This document shows positions 41,004-54,400 of a stretch of 64,000 nt of DNA, one piece after another. Under the pieces are notes generated by a model. That model saw only the letters and a program-made list of their open reading frames with translations, did no database searches and was not told the origin of the DNA. The stretch comes from Nemopilema nomurai. Lineage: Eukaryota > Cnidaria > Scyphozoa > Rhizostomeae > Rhizostomatidae. The DNA is taken from the NCBI GenBank assembly GCA_003864495.1, contig ML133436.1:4816212-4880211 (forward strand), in the 5' to 3' direction. The stretch's first letter is position 1, and every line of letters begins with the position of its first letter. A program made the position numbers and the translations under genes.

Positions 41004-41409
41004 ATGCATTTCTTACCGTCTTGCTGTTTTAACTCAAAATTGTTTTACTTGTTGCTCTTTCAACAGCAGTTTCCACTGTTAACGTTTTTTCCTTGCCGCA
41101 AAGCTCTATTTGTTCAGAAACGCCATGTGAGTCCTGCCATTTTCGTCTACCCTGATTACCAGTGTGTTGAAATCATCAACTATACTTACAAACAATGTTT
41201 CATTGGCAAACATTGCTTTTACCTTCGACTTCCACACTGCAAATCGAAAGAAATAAGACACGGCTTAGAAATAGCCTCCAGATTTCAGACTCGAAGTGCA
41301 TATATTATGGGTACATAGCGAATTATTTTACCTGTTCCTAGAGGCAACTTCAAAGTTCTGCTGTTGTCGTGGCTTGGTTCCGTACGTCATAGAAGACGAC
41401 AAGGTTTAA
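41004..41409 (+). CDS. Candidate small cysteine-rich secreted protein
   Basis: An open frame from ATG 41004 to a donor at 41310/41311 (ATG G|GTACAT), joined in phase 1 to 41342-41409 (acceptor TTCCTAG, stop TAA), would encode 124 residues. The first 40 are hydrophobic (FYLLLFQQQFPLLTFF) and could be a signal or anchor. The rest has cysteines in YQCVEI, KQCFIGKHCFY, LPHC and the C-terminal FCCCRG. No family is recognised. The start is uncertain because an acceptor at about 41066 or 41117 could replace the first part. Confidence 0.25.
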
Positions 41410-43844
41410 CACTTATCAGTTACAACCCAACAGCCTTGTCTCGACTTTTTCTGAAGCACCAAGACTGGAGTAAAATCACCACAACAGAGATTCTACTAGC
41501 ACACGTATCTTACAGAAGAGCCTTGGAGGCAGTCAGATGTAACTGATGTCAATGCGCTCCGTAAAGGAAACAGCTCTGGTGGCAACACCACATAGTTAGT
41601 TCACGGTTCTCAATCATATAGCGTATAATGAGGAAAGCCTAGATGAGTTGTTCAATGGTTGTTCAATGAGATGAGTTGCGGGAATGGAGATAAAGAGGGC
41701 TTCGACGAAATAGTGGAGGTGCGTGAGAAGTGCGTCTCCTTTTAAGAAAATTAGTAGACAAATTGTTTAATAATTTGAAGGGTTTTTTTTAATTAAACTC
41801 GCAGCGGAATTGCTAAATGAATTAGATACTCCTTAGTTGAGTCTAACTGAGCGAGGAAATCAGCTTCTCTTCAAGCAAAAAGACAACCACCATCTGCACC
41901 AAAAGAAGTTGACCTTGAGGAAGACTCTCTAGATTCAATCGAAAAAATGAAGATTAAAAGTTCGGTCCTCGAGGCAGGATTTAATTTTTAACAGTGTTGT
42001 TTTGAAATTCTCAAGGCTGCAACTAGCTCAAGATGAGCACTTGATTAAATATTTATCAGGATCGCCTGAACATTAACGTGGGCAATTCAATATGGAGTTT
42101 GAGAAGTAGACAAGGTACCGAATTGTGATTGTTATCGTGCCTATCGAAAGAGCTCACAGTTGTAACGAAACTAGGTTCTTTGCTAGCGCCAAAGAAGATG
42201 GCATGGTGCGACATAAGGCAACAGCATAGTCGGCAAAACAACGCATCTCAAATCGATTTCACCAAGACTGACTAATGGTACTGACGCACACTGAATATAT
42301 TTGAAGATGACAATCAACAGTAATACTTCACTCTACAACAATTAACGGGATCACAATAACGGAAATGACACATTTACATAAGACAATACATACTTGATAA
42401 CAAAATTAAGATTAATCAGAGTCACTGCACGCAGTACAACTAATCAACAAAACCCTAACAAGTCACATAGAAATCAAGATCACCGGCCATGCATCGTCAG
42501 GAAATGATCATCAGATTAGGCATCAAGTATCAGAATAGCGTACAAAATCTGAACCAAACCTGTGAAATGTTATGGAGCACGCCTCAGCACCATTGTTGCG
42601 ACAAAGGAAGTTTCGCATGAGAAACGACTTGATTCCAGATTGGTGGCAGGTTCTGCTAAATCTCGAACGTACAATGCCTGCCAAAATTGTTTGCACATTT
42701 GCGACAATTCTTTGACTCGCGTTCACTCATCCCCCTCCCCCCTTCGAACAATGTTGTGTTGCTGCTAAACGAAGCGTCGATTTTACACCAAACTTTTTCC
42801 CCAGATTGACTGAATGCTTTACTTTGTTACCAACATTGTTTTAGGGGGGAGGAGGGGGATTAACAGCTTGTGGCGTGTCAAAGAAATGAAAAATACAAAA
42901 ACCAGAGAAAATACTGAGGTGTTCCAAGGACTTTTGGCAGGCATTGTAGCAATCTTTGAAGCTCTCCTTACAAAGCTACTAAGTACAAAGCTAGGTACCT
43001 TTACTAAAAACCTGTTCAATGGGAAAGTGGAGCCCCAGGCTTTAGAACACATTTGAGGGGTACAATGAGAATGACTGCAAGGAATGAATGCAAAACTATG
43101 CTGTCCTTTTGTATTCAAGCCATTTGCACATTCTAGAATTAAAAGAAATGCAGCAAGAGATGCTTACGCAGTGACAGTAGCATCTAATCCATCCTGTGCA
43201 GACAAGGGCGATCTCTAATTGACATAGCAAGCACATTAACATGTCATACTTCTGGAGATGCTGGCTTACTAGCTATTGCATCAGCAGGTATTGAAATAAA
43301 AAGGCATATTTACTTCACTTCCTCTATGCTGCTTGAAAACTCACAAATTTACTTTATTTCCCAAGAAAAGAAATAATTGGTAAAATATTGTTCATAGATG
43401 GTCTTTGCAGTTAGAGATCCATATGATTTGACATTTGCAAAGTAATAAGCAATGCAGAAACTATGCTATTGTAAGCAAATATGAAGATAAGGAAAGAGAC
43501 CCGTAACACAAGTAACAGCCACCAGAATGAGCAATTAACTAAATTCCCCATGATGCAATACGCTCCTAAGGATGAATGCGTTTGCGTACTCATGCACACA
43601 AAGTTCCTAACGAATTCGAAGAATATGGTTGTGTTGTTTCATGCAGTATTCATTGCTTTATGTACAAAATGTTTATCAGAATTTCTTTCTTCCATAACTT
43701 TCAAAACTCATTTCAATTCTCAACAACGCCTTTAGGAGAGATTCAAAATTATTCATAGCAACTGAAATAACTTTGGCAACATATAACAAAAAACAACATA
43801 TAAAAAGTTTAAGAAAATTAACGTTGTAATGTTATAATTTTTAG
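41410..43844. other. Stretch without a supported gene
   Basis: Includes the second copy of the 75-bp repeat (42345-42419). Open frames are short and unconvincing. The right end presumably holds the promoter and any 5' noncoding exon of the isocyanide synthase gene. Confidence 0.4.
42345..42419. repeat. 75-bp dispersed repeat, copy 2
   Basis: Identical to 36411-36485 over 75 bp except one base (GGAAATGACAC here, GGAAACGACAC there). Confidence 0.93.
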
Positions 43845-43854
43845 GGTGAAAGCC

Positions 43855-46494
43855 ATGGAGGCCACAGAAATTAAACGCAAAAGGTATGTCTTTAACTTCC
43901 TATCTATAAAATGCATAAATTTCGATCAAAGGAACTTAAACCGATTCGCTTTTTCTTTGCATCTATGCAATATACTCTCATTTTCACATCAAGATTGAAA
44001 ATGTTCTCTATGAAACTGGTCAGATTTGCAAATTTTTCAGCCAATAGTAAAAAGACTAGCCCCAAAAACCCCGCTACGCGGGCTCAACTCCTTCTGTGGG
44101 AAAAGAATTGCCCCTTAAAACTACCCCAAAACAAATTAGGCATTTTAGCCTCGGCAAGACAAGAGCCTCGCATCGACAGCAAAAATGACGTAATGCACAG
44201 CCACGCACCGCATACTTGAAACGAAACTTGTCAACGAAAAATGACTCGCCATCCTTCGCGTGCATCACTCGCACTCCTGTGACAATCGCTAGGACGGGGT
44301 TCGCAAAATATGAAGGGATGACACCCACAGTCTGCCACTGTTATTTAAATCTAAATAGAACATATCATTGTGTTCAGGACGCAATCATTGGCTACAAATC
44401 AACTAATCAAAAATTGTCCCTTTCAGTGGCACTTTCCATAAGTCTTCAAGCAAGAAATACAAAAAATCGACTAGCTTGGAGGAAGCAGAGATATCAAGCG
44501 GTCAGTTCAATAGTGCTGAGAGTAAAGACAGTTTAGCACGGCAGATTTTCAACATTATTCTTGATGACTGGATGTATAGTTATGGAATCATGTATAATGA
44601 AGATGATTATGCCGTGCTGTTTGATTTGCTCAAAAAGTCTGTGGAAGAGGAGTCGTCTCTTAGATTCTTCATCCCAGGTTTTCCGTGCAAAAGTTGCAAC
44701 ACGAAAAAGAAGGTTCTTGGAACGCTGCCAGATTTTGCTGAGGTTCTTGCCATTCGCTCCCTTACAAAGACTCTCAGAAAGATAGAGGCAATTTATGTCA
44801 AAGGAGCAAAAATGACTATCCTTTCGGACTATCATACCTTTGACCAGTATATTGGAGTCGAAGAGGAAACGTATCAGACTTACCACGAGGCACTTAAACA
44901 CCTGGTAAACGATGCAGGCGCTTCTGATGTGATTGAACTCATTTCTTTGTCCAGTTTCCCTGAGTTCCAGAACGTACCTGGACCTGAAGCGAGCAAAAAG
45001 TTAAGGGACGAATATGGAGGTACTCTCGTATTGCAAAATTTTGAAGAATGCTTGCGAAATGACCGAATGATGTTAGAAAAATACAAAAAGCTGAAGAAGT
45101 TTATGCAGTTTGACCAATCACATCGTCTTCCCGGATCACCTAGGGCAAATAAGACAAGATCATTCATCAAAAGAATTGCTCGTGGAATGCTGGCGCAGGG
45201 GATAGCACTGGACAATTTTTTGAAGCATTACATAATAAGAAGGAAGTTCATCCGCTTAAGTGTTCACAACCATCACCCATCCACGGGGAAGTTTGCGATC
45301 GACATGTTTAAAGAGCACCAATGTAGCGGAGGGATCTTGCGCACGCCATGGCACCATGCGGTTGTCTTCGACTCTGCATCCGCTGAGTTCATGATCAACC
45401 ACCGGCAAGGGGTGGAGAAGGTTGAGTGTGGCGACTCAAGCCTTGTTACTGTAATGTACAAAGGAGAGCCATGGTTGCTGCTGAGAGTTTACTTTGACAG
45501 CCAGGTTAAGGCAGGCTTCACTGCAATGCCAAGCTTCCATGTCTCCATGGTAAGAGGCTCGTGTGGCCTTGTGGTAGAATGTAAAACCGATTCAGGCAAA
45601 CCAATTCCAACTTCGGTGTTTCAAGAGCAGTCTCTAACTTCCTTGGTCAAAGAGTTTGGCTTGGTTGTCATGAGGGGATTCAAACAGTTCGGTTCAGAAG
45701 AGGAAATTGTTGAGTTCTATAAGACCAAAGCAAAATATGGAATCGTGAAGTGGAAATTTGGTTTTGTTCACAAAGTCACTCCAAATAAGGAAATTCCTGG
45801 GTATGTCAACAGTAATGGAGGCCTGCCCATCCATTTTGACCTAACTGCGCCCCCAAAGTACATGCAGATATCACAGGAGGAGCATAGTTATGAGGAATTC
45901 GTTGTCCGAGAGTTCTTACTTTACTGCAAAGACATCGGAATGAAAGGTCAGGGAGCCACTGTGTTCGTTGATACCCGAGGGGCTGTTTTATCTATCAACG
46001 GGAAACTGGCCACAAAATGGAAGCAGACAACCATAGCCTACGAAACTGAATTGAATTCAAAACCCGAAAGAAACAAAGAAGAAAGCAATCAGAAGGCGAA
46101 GAATGAGTCATACTTTGGCGGCATTGGCAACGTCTACACCTATCCACTAGTGATCAGATGCCCATGGACCGGAAGTGACGTTTTACGTTGGTGGCAAACG
46201 TGGACAGCAGAGAAGAACCCCCAGAGCGAGCAACACAACTGGTCCTTTATCAAATCCTCTCCGTGCAAAGAGAAACAAACAATACAGGAGCTGGAAAAGG
46301 AGATTGAAAAAGTGGCCTACGATGAGAGGTTCTTCTTCCAGCACTCGTACGAAGTGGGAGACCAGGTGTACGTCAACAACTACACCATGCTTCATGGAAG
46401 AACTGGGTTTACTGACACACGTGAACTGTGGAGATTGCAGGCAGTTCCGCCGAGTGGCAATGTGCCTAAATACTTCAAGAATAACTTCTTTTAA
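43855..46494 (+). CDS. Isocyanide (isonitrile) synthase fused to Fe(II)/2-oxoglutarate oxygenase (PvcA-PvcB / IsnA-IsnB type)
   Basis: Two exons, 43855-43883 (MEATEIKRK) and 44427-46494, join in phase 2 and give 698 residues. Residues ~45-330 match the DIT1/PvcA isocyanide synthase family: PGFPCKSCNTKKKVLGTLPD near 94-113, IEAIYVKGAKMTILSD, the RLSVHNHHP-GKFAID stretch and RTPWHH near 316. Residues ~395-690 match the TauD/PvcB oxygenases: HFD (His479, Asp481), GATVFVDTRGAVLSI, distal His666 in NNYTMLHGRTGF, and Arg675/Arg679 (RELWRLQ) for 2-oxoglutarate. In bacteria the first enzyme turns an amino acid (Tyr or Trp) into an isonitrile using ribulose 5-phosphate, and the second oxidises or decarboxylates it. 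Both active sites look complete. No signal peptide, so cytosolic. Substrate unknown. An acceptor (TTTTTAG) precedes the ATG, so a 5' noncoding exon probably exists. Confidence 0.88.
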
Positions 46495-46689
46495 TTACAC
46501 AGAACTTGATTATATGAGAACTTTACGTAGCTCTATTCAACATGTCAAATTATCTTTTGTACAAAATGTCGCATTGCATTTAGTCACGAACTTGACTAAC
46601 TGCAAAACATGACAAGGGTCAGGGTGAAATGTGACTTCCGAATGTCTAAAAACACTATTTTCTCCATTTTCAAGGTTTCCGTTGCAAGG

Positions 46690-46695
46690 AATAAA
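46690..46695 (+). terminator. Polyadenylation signal of the isocyanide synthase gene
   Basis: AATAAA about 195 nt after the TAA stop. Confidence 0.4.
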
Positions 46696-46699
46696 TAGC

Positions 46700-48461
46700 T
46701 TTGAAACGTAGTTGAATCAGCAACAAAGATGGCTGGTAGCATAACCTACCCTATACGTTTGTGAATTCGTAATTCTTAACAAATATTTTCGATGTGACGG
46801 AAGACTTCCTCCTTTAGCATTTGCTGTTGGCCTCATCTTCACATCTGACTTGCAAATTCAGTTGCTTTAATGACTTACTCGCAGTGAATGTGCACCATAA
46901 CAAAAACTTTTTGTAGGTATCTAAGTGTTTGTAATATGTAAATATATCTCTGGAACCATTTGTAAAATTCCTCTTTGTGCTGACCTTGGCTTTGCTGCCA
47001 GTGAATTTGATAGATATTATCTTGCTATTATATCAATATTATTGTATAACTATATATGAAAGATATAGCCTGACAAAATTGCATCATTCTTGATACACCA
47101 TTCGTTATCTGGTCAGTTATAGCATACCTCAAATGGTAACGGAGCAAAATAACAACGGAGCGAAATATCAACGGAGCGAAATAGCAAAGCAGCAAAATAG
47201 CAGAAAAGTAAAATGGCAAAGTAGCAAAATAGTAAAGTATCAAAGTTGCAAAGTAGAAAGGAAGAAAGAAAGGTAATGATACGCATATGTATAGCAACTA
47301 ATCTGACTGATTCACAGCTTTATATATTCCCAATAAAGGTTAGCTTCAGATCAAGATAGAGGCAGCTATCATAACATTGTTGGTGATCAGCGTGATTACG
47401 ATTCAATCACAATCAAAACTGAATAAGCTTTAATACAAATTGCAAGCTATAAGAGACATACTTGAAAGCTGACGTCTAGATACACTTTGACGCTAGATAC
47501 AATCGTAGCTAGGTTTTTTAAGGCGGCAATTCAATTAAATTTGCGGCATTTGGTCACCCGAGTGTTTCTTGCTGTTTCATTGTCAAATTGATCGCTCGCT
47601 TATTTGACAGGGAGGAGATTTATTGTCTATTCAGCAAAGACGCTGGTACCGCCAGTATAGTATATGAACAGAGGACAGCTACATGCATGGTGTTTTCTTA
47701 AAACCTTATCTCTGTCAATCTTTGAAGGAACTGGTAAAACTCAAACGTAAACCGTAAATCAACTTCCTACAGGAGAATCTTTTTGCACGAAAATCCGATG
47801 CATACAGCGATAATCGTGCGAAATTTTTGGCTGGAACTATGATTATGCACAAGTGCACAGTGTTGTGCGTTTGACTGTGTATAGGCAGCTGGATTGATAT
47901 TCAGATTCAGATTCAGATTCACAACTTACTGAACAGGATTGACCAGTGCTTAGAAACAGACCAGAATGCAGCAGCCAATGCTAAGAATGCATCAAAATAA
48001 TATTACGCAACACCTTTGCAGGGCCGACCCAAGAGATTTTGTAACAGAATAGCCAATGGACAAAACAATAAAAATGTATCAGATTTTGGCGTGGCTTTCC
48101 CTTTGAAAGCGATCCTTTGAAAGCGATCCTTTTCGAAATTATTTCAAAATCACAAAAATTTTTCCTCAAGCGCTTTTCAGTAGTGCAATAAGCAAGGTGG
48201 CCGTTCAATGATAAAGATTTGATGAAGCTCACTTTATTTTGCCAAGCTTCGAATAATGCACGGTATAGTCAGAGAGTGACAGCACGCCGGCGCGTTATCG
48301 CTCTGAGGTTAGCAGCAAAGACTAGGAGCAGTTTGGCATGGCAATGTAAGAAGATGGAAAGAATTTGATGTTAGCAGCCTTGAAGTGACAAAACCTGTAG
48401 AATTTCTTAGGTTCAAGTCAGCGCATTTCACGTGCGGAGAAAAAGGACCACCGATGCAGTT
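46700..48461. other. Intergenic stretch with degenerate A-rich repeats
   Basis: 47140-47265 is a decayed tandem of GGAGCGAAAT / GCAAAATAG-like 8-10-mers. A CAGATT hexamer is repeated about four times near 47900. No gene is supported. Confidence 0.5.
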
Positions 48462-51400
48462 ATGAGGAATTTCAAGATTGGAACCATCATTTCCATACTT
48501 GCACTAGCAAAAGGTAAGGAAAAAATCATACAAAATATCTCTATTGAAGGTGACTTATTTTTCTCTATGCGTTTGAATTCAAAGACTGAAATTACTTTCA
48601 ATGTTTATAGGGGTTGTACGTCAGATGCATTTAATGAATAGCATGACTCCTTTGAGCAAAGCCACGACTTGGTAGTTGCATGCACTGGCATTTGAACTCT
48701 GAACTGAATTCGTGTTGCATTCTTATAGCAAGGTTGTTGCATTCTTATAGCAAGGTTGTTGCATTCTTATAGCAAGGTTGTTGCATTCTTATAGCAAGGT
48801 TGTTGCATTCTTATAGCAAGGTTGTTGCATTCTTATAGCAAGGTTGTTGCATTCTTATAGCAAGGTTGTTGCATTCTTATAGCAAGGTTGTTGCATTCTT
48901 ATAGCAAGGTTGTTGCATTCTTATAGCAAGGTTTTAGGCCCTTTACCCAGTTTGAGGAACTAGCCTGATCCACTCTTAAACTGATTCTTTAATCGTGATG
49001 TGTGCATGAATGCATAGATCTATAAGTTCAATCGCTATTAATTTGTGGTTATTAATGAAACATTGTAGCCGCTGACTTCCATTGATAAAGAAATGAAGAA
49101 AAGGTAATACGTGGTGCAGAAAGAATCATAATTTCTCAATGGTCAACTCTTTCATCAAACGGCCAAAGATTTTTAGTACTCTCAGAATTGTTCATAATGA
49201 AATCACTGACATCCTGATTTATTTCTGGCTCCATTGCAAAGGTCATGTCCAAGGTTTTTTAACAATCGATACAAGATTGCCGAAAACATGGAAAATATCA
49301 CTACTCTTATGGAAAGTGAATGTTTTCGGAAATTTGAAATGATCGACACATTTACGAAATTATCGACTTGAGCCAGGTTGGAATTTACCCACAAATTTTG
49401 AATTACTCCAACCCCGTACACAAAATTGGTCTGGAAAGCTAATCAGTCTAGAAATCACTCCGCCCTTCAAACTCTCACAGAGGCTGGGAAACCATCTACT
49501 TATCAAATTTTGAAGAGCGTCGATTTACTCCCATAGTACTAGATCACTAGTGAAAATGAAGATATTCAAACATTTAAAGCCATTGAACATTCAAATCACT
49601 ACGTTTGAGTAGGTCGCTCAAAAATTTGCGTAACAGTTGGAGGGTAGCGGGGGGCTGGCCGCCATGACAAAGCGTGGCAAAAAGTTCAGGGTAAGTAAGG
49701 GGTATACACATTAAAGCCATTTGCTAATGACATCATGACCGATCAGCTAAATTTTCCCACTAAAAGAATTATTGTGCTCTATAGTACGCTTAAGGTTTAC
49801 CAAGCGTTCGATCTCCACCTTGTCCCTTGCATAAAAATCTGCCATAGCAGCAATTAGACCACGTGTAGAAGCATGATGAAATCAGATGGGATGGTGCTCC
49901 CAGATTTTGCTTCCTCAGATATATGATACATAGCCCACTTAAAGGTCGACTATTCGCGATTAAGCCCAATCTCTAGTGAGAAAAAACAAGCGAAATGTGA
50001 TAAACTGCACGCTCAACACGTCATGCGCAGTGCGCCTTGACTTGGGTTTATCGCGAAAATTAATTTGCGAGAAAATGCGAAGTGAGTAGAACTCTTTTCG
50101 CTTGCGAAGTCCTTCCGCAGCCAATCATGATCCGTATTGACTTGTCGCATGACAGTATTGACGGGGTTGTAACAAGGGGTTAATATTTTAGCGTGCTATT
50201 ATTGCATTCAACTTGAAGGCTAAATGCATCTAGAACAGATTACTGCATCTAAAACAACCCAAACTGGTTAAATGATAAGTGAAAATGTAAAATATTATGA
50301 ACTGAGTCGGGCCTAAAAACGGAAACATGTTTTTGTAACGATCCAATTAACCATTCAATTTCTGATGACAGGATCATTTGAGTTCAATTTGAAGTACAGC
50401 AAAGTGGGATGTTTCCGTGATGAATACAGGGATGCGAGTCCATTGAAAGACTTAATCTTAACAAGACGGGATTGGCTGGATGAAGGATTTGATGGCATTT
50501 TGATTGACTGGAAGAACTACAACTCTTCATTACACAGGTACAGTTGATATTGAAAATTTAACAGCAATATTGTTTCTGGATGAAAGAATCAATTACAAAA
50601 GTAGACCACCATAGATCCTTGCGAGATCGACATGAACGCAATAGATTAACTTAAGAATAGTTGATATGAAAAGCAACTTGTTACTCAACAAAAATAACCC
50701 TCAAATAGTTCCCTTCATAGGGAGAAATCCGTTTGAGCATCAAGCGAAAATGATACGAAATCATTCACTTCCCGTGTGGAAAGTCTACTTTTCAATTCCA
50801 AAATCTTGAATGAAGATGAAACGAGACGATTCGGTTCCAACGGAGTCTCCATGGGAAATTTCACCGTGAAAACAAGGTCGTTTCAGAATGTTGTAATTGA
50901 AATCACAGCAGCGAAAGTATGTACTTTACAAGTATTGTACAGGTGGATTGGAAAGAGCTTAAACATGGAGTGAATGAATGTGGTCATCGATTTTGTTGAA
51001 AAAGTTTGTTTAAGAAAGAAAGAGCTAGCAGATCGCAGGAAAAGATCTAGTATTTACATTGAGTCAAATCTGAAACTTGATGGTCACATTGCAAATGTTA
51101 GAAGATTAAAGCCAAACACACTCATTGAATCACAACAGAACATGAGTGACTGACTACACAAGCATCTAATTATCTCACGATGGCATTCTTGCGAAATTTG
51201 CAATAAGAAGATAAACTTCAATATTCGATAAGTCTTCTGTCCTTCTTTCATCTGATTGACATTGCCTAACATCTCTTTCTTCGTGCACAAAGTAATGCGG
51301 ATAAAAACTACCCTTATCTGCGATTACATAATGGGCTTCCATAGTCTCACTCAAGCTTAACTTTACAGCATGATTTGTGAAAAGATAGAGCATATCATTT

Positions 51401-54400
51401 TGCTGCACAAAATATATTAGCAAGTTCGTCTTACAGAGACATTATCTTGAAGATTTGGTTTTCCAATCAACAGGTTGGCAATGAGAGTGCACTACTCTAA
51501 GCGAGAGACTATAAGAAAATAGTTACCTGACCTGAAGTCCACAAATTACTTGAATGTGGATGGTTTTTCAATGCTAATTTACAATTACTCTAAGGCTCTG
51601 AGGAAATGCGTAGATGTCTTAGGAACTAACGTCATGACACGGGTTTCCAATTTCTCCACTTTTTGATTGTAGTTTCTACTGCAAATGCGCTGCAATGGCA
51701 CAGAGAATGGGGTACGCCTACATTGCGCTTCATAACTTTGGCGAGTGCTGGTCTGGCACTACAAATACATCCTTAAAGCTAGAATCGATTTTCAAAGCTT
51801 CCTCTAAGAACTGCATAACAGGAGACTTTGCTTTCTGTGATCAAACATTCAAAGGAGTATGCATTGGTAAAGATGAAGCAAGCTTTCTCTACAAGCTTCC
51901 AATGGAAACAAGTAAGTCTCCAATTTGAAGCTAAATTTTTTCTTTCTTCTCGGTGTACAATACGTAGCTGAATCTGCGTTCCAAGCCACTTTGCGGCAAA
52001 GTTAACACCTACAGTTCACTTGTAGCCAACACTATTTCACAACTTTTAGTCTTCCAAATATCAATTTTGCCCCTTTTGGCTCTATCTCTCAGTGCAGATT
52101 TCAAAAACTCAATACACCACTAAATTGAATTCTGCATGTACCTTTTATATATAATTATTATTCATTCATGTTTATACTGCAAACATGTTTATTCACCATT
52201 TGTCTAGCTGCAAGTAAGTAGACAGGTTCTTATATATTGCACCTTGATGAACAGCAATGGCTTCTTCCATTTTTCTGAAAGTCATAACCTAGAAAATTTT
52301 TCTGAAAGTCATAACCTAGAACTTTTAGACGCAATGAATTTGTCCAAGGACATATACAGAAAATAATTCACCTAAACGTTTCCTGTCATTTGAAACCTGC
52401 TGTTTGACATGTGCAAATGACGCTTAAACACGGTCATTTAAAAAGTGTTACTTAGATAATATAGGATCTAATATAGGATCTAATCCTAATAACGTAAGGG
52501 AATTTGATAAAGCCTTCCTAGACTTAATGAAACCATGACTATTGCTCTTATAATTATTCATGTTGGCTTATGTCTTTACGTGCTTGTTGGATTGAACAAC
52601 TAAGTTATAAAACTGAAGATTTTTGAACGATTCACTGTTATTTGATAGAAAATTCATTCTTGGAATGATCTGCTAAGAAAAAGTATTGATAAAATAACTT
52701 GTAAGCATAGAGCGCAGAAGTTGAACAGCGGAAAGCCATTAACGGTCACTAATATTACAGCGTAACTGATTCTAAATCAACACCCATGTCATTGAAATGA
52801 TAAATTTTTCTAGTTCATCATTGCGTTATTCATATTAATATTTATTGCGTTGTATTATATGTTATGGCCCTAAGGGGGTGTTCTTGTTTATGGGGAAAAA
52901 ATATTACAGCGCTGTGGAGCTTACGAGTTTCCTAGGCTTCATCATTGAAATGAAAGAAAGTTCAATGCATTCAAAAAACGTAGTTCACATGTTCATTTCA
53001 ATGTTATTAATTGATACTAAAAATAAATAAATATTAAATAAATACTAAATAAGATACTAACTACAAAATTGAATGACTTCAAGCACCTACGTGTTGGTCT
53101 AGCTCAAACCATAAGAAGGCGTGCAGGTAGTTTGAGTTTTCTCCCAAAGCACAAAAACTGTCACGTTGACGCTGTGTACTTTCTATAATAAAGCAACACA
53201 TCAAAATAGATTTAATACTTTTTATTGATCAAAAGGCGAATTCACACCTTGTGTTGGGCAATAATAATTTAAAAATAACCTTAGGCTAAATATCGAAAAT
53301 TTTAGCAAATAGAAAAAATTGGATATTTTTATGAAAGAGGGTGTAAAGGTGAAAGCAAGAATATCAACTCATAACTAGAGCGGCCATCCACGACATTGAA
53401 TTCACTTGAATGTTTCAGGCAAAGTGATAGTCAGTGGAGGCTACACAAAATGGTCAAGGTGGTCAGATTGCAGTGCTTCGTGTGGCGGCGGATATAGGAA
53501 AAGAGACCGGTCATGCACCAACCCAGCTCCATCTCAAGGCGGCAAGGACTGCTCCGGGCTTGGGCCGACAGATGACATAAGCACTTGCAACAAGCATGCT
53601 TGCATCGCAGGTGAGTGAATAGGGTTGGTAGTTTATGAAGAAATTAGGTTCAAATTGACAGAAGCTCATTGTCTCCGGTAAAAATGCACCTCTTCTTCAT
53701 TAACCAAGCCAAGAAACATCGCCGTAAATGCTTTGCTATGAAAACGGGCACTTTTTTAGTCTTATTTGATAAGCCTTGGAGATATTTTTCTTCGATTTCT
53801 CTACATCTTGGGTCTCCCTCAAGACACTATGACCAAGTCACTAAAACGGTTCAAAAGCAACAAGGAAGTTAATCAATTCCACATCCAAAACTTTAGACTT
53901 CACATAAAAGAATGAGAAAATTGACTTTGATCGTAGGCTTGCACTTAGCGAATAGAGCTTGGTCACTGTCTGGAGATTCTTTTATTGTGAGAGGAAGGTT
54001 GTCAATTTATTTTGCTTCTAGAACGAGCAGGTCAAAGAGCTGAGCCATAAGCCTTCAAAAGAACGATGACTTTTATACTCGCATTGAAAACGTAATTTCA
54101 CTTGAAGAACCAGCCTGCTGCTTACCTTGTAAATCTGTACACTATATACATAGCAAAGAATCATCCTTTATTGCAGCTTTTATAAGCTTGCTTTTTGCTA
54201 CAGCTTAAGGTAACATGATTTTCTGATACCTCTTGAGAACTGAAAATTCACGAAAGACAATCGAAATTGATTGACAAGCATACTGTTCTCTATAGCTTGT
54301 AGACAGGCCGTGGATTTTGGCATCATCATAGATGCATCAAGAGAAATGAAAAAGCGCAACTTTATGGAAGTGAAGAAATTTGTAATGAAACTGGGCGACA

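Noticed and set aside
41364..41546. Open frame of 60 codons (SWLGSVRHRRRQGLTL...)
   Set aside because: Its frame does not match the phase of the preceding candidate exon, whereas the overlapping frame ending at 41409 does.
43855..46494. Bacterial contamination as the source of the isocyanide synthase sequence
   Set aside because: A phase-consistent intron (43884-44426), a 5' acceptor before the ATG, no operon-like spacing and flanking animal genes make contamination unlikely.
48713..48933. CRISPR-like appearance of regular short repeats
   Set aside because: Units are directly adjacent with no spacers, and the locus is an animal intron. The same holds for the arrays at 3961-4311 and 32697-33496.
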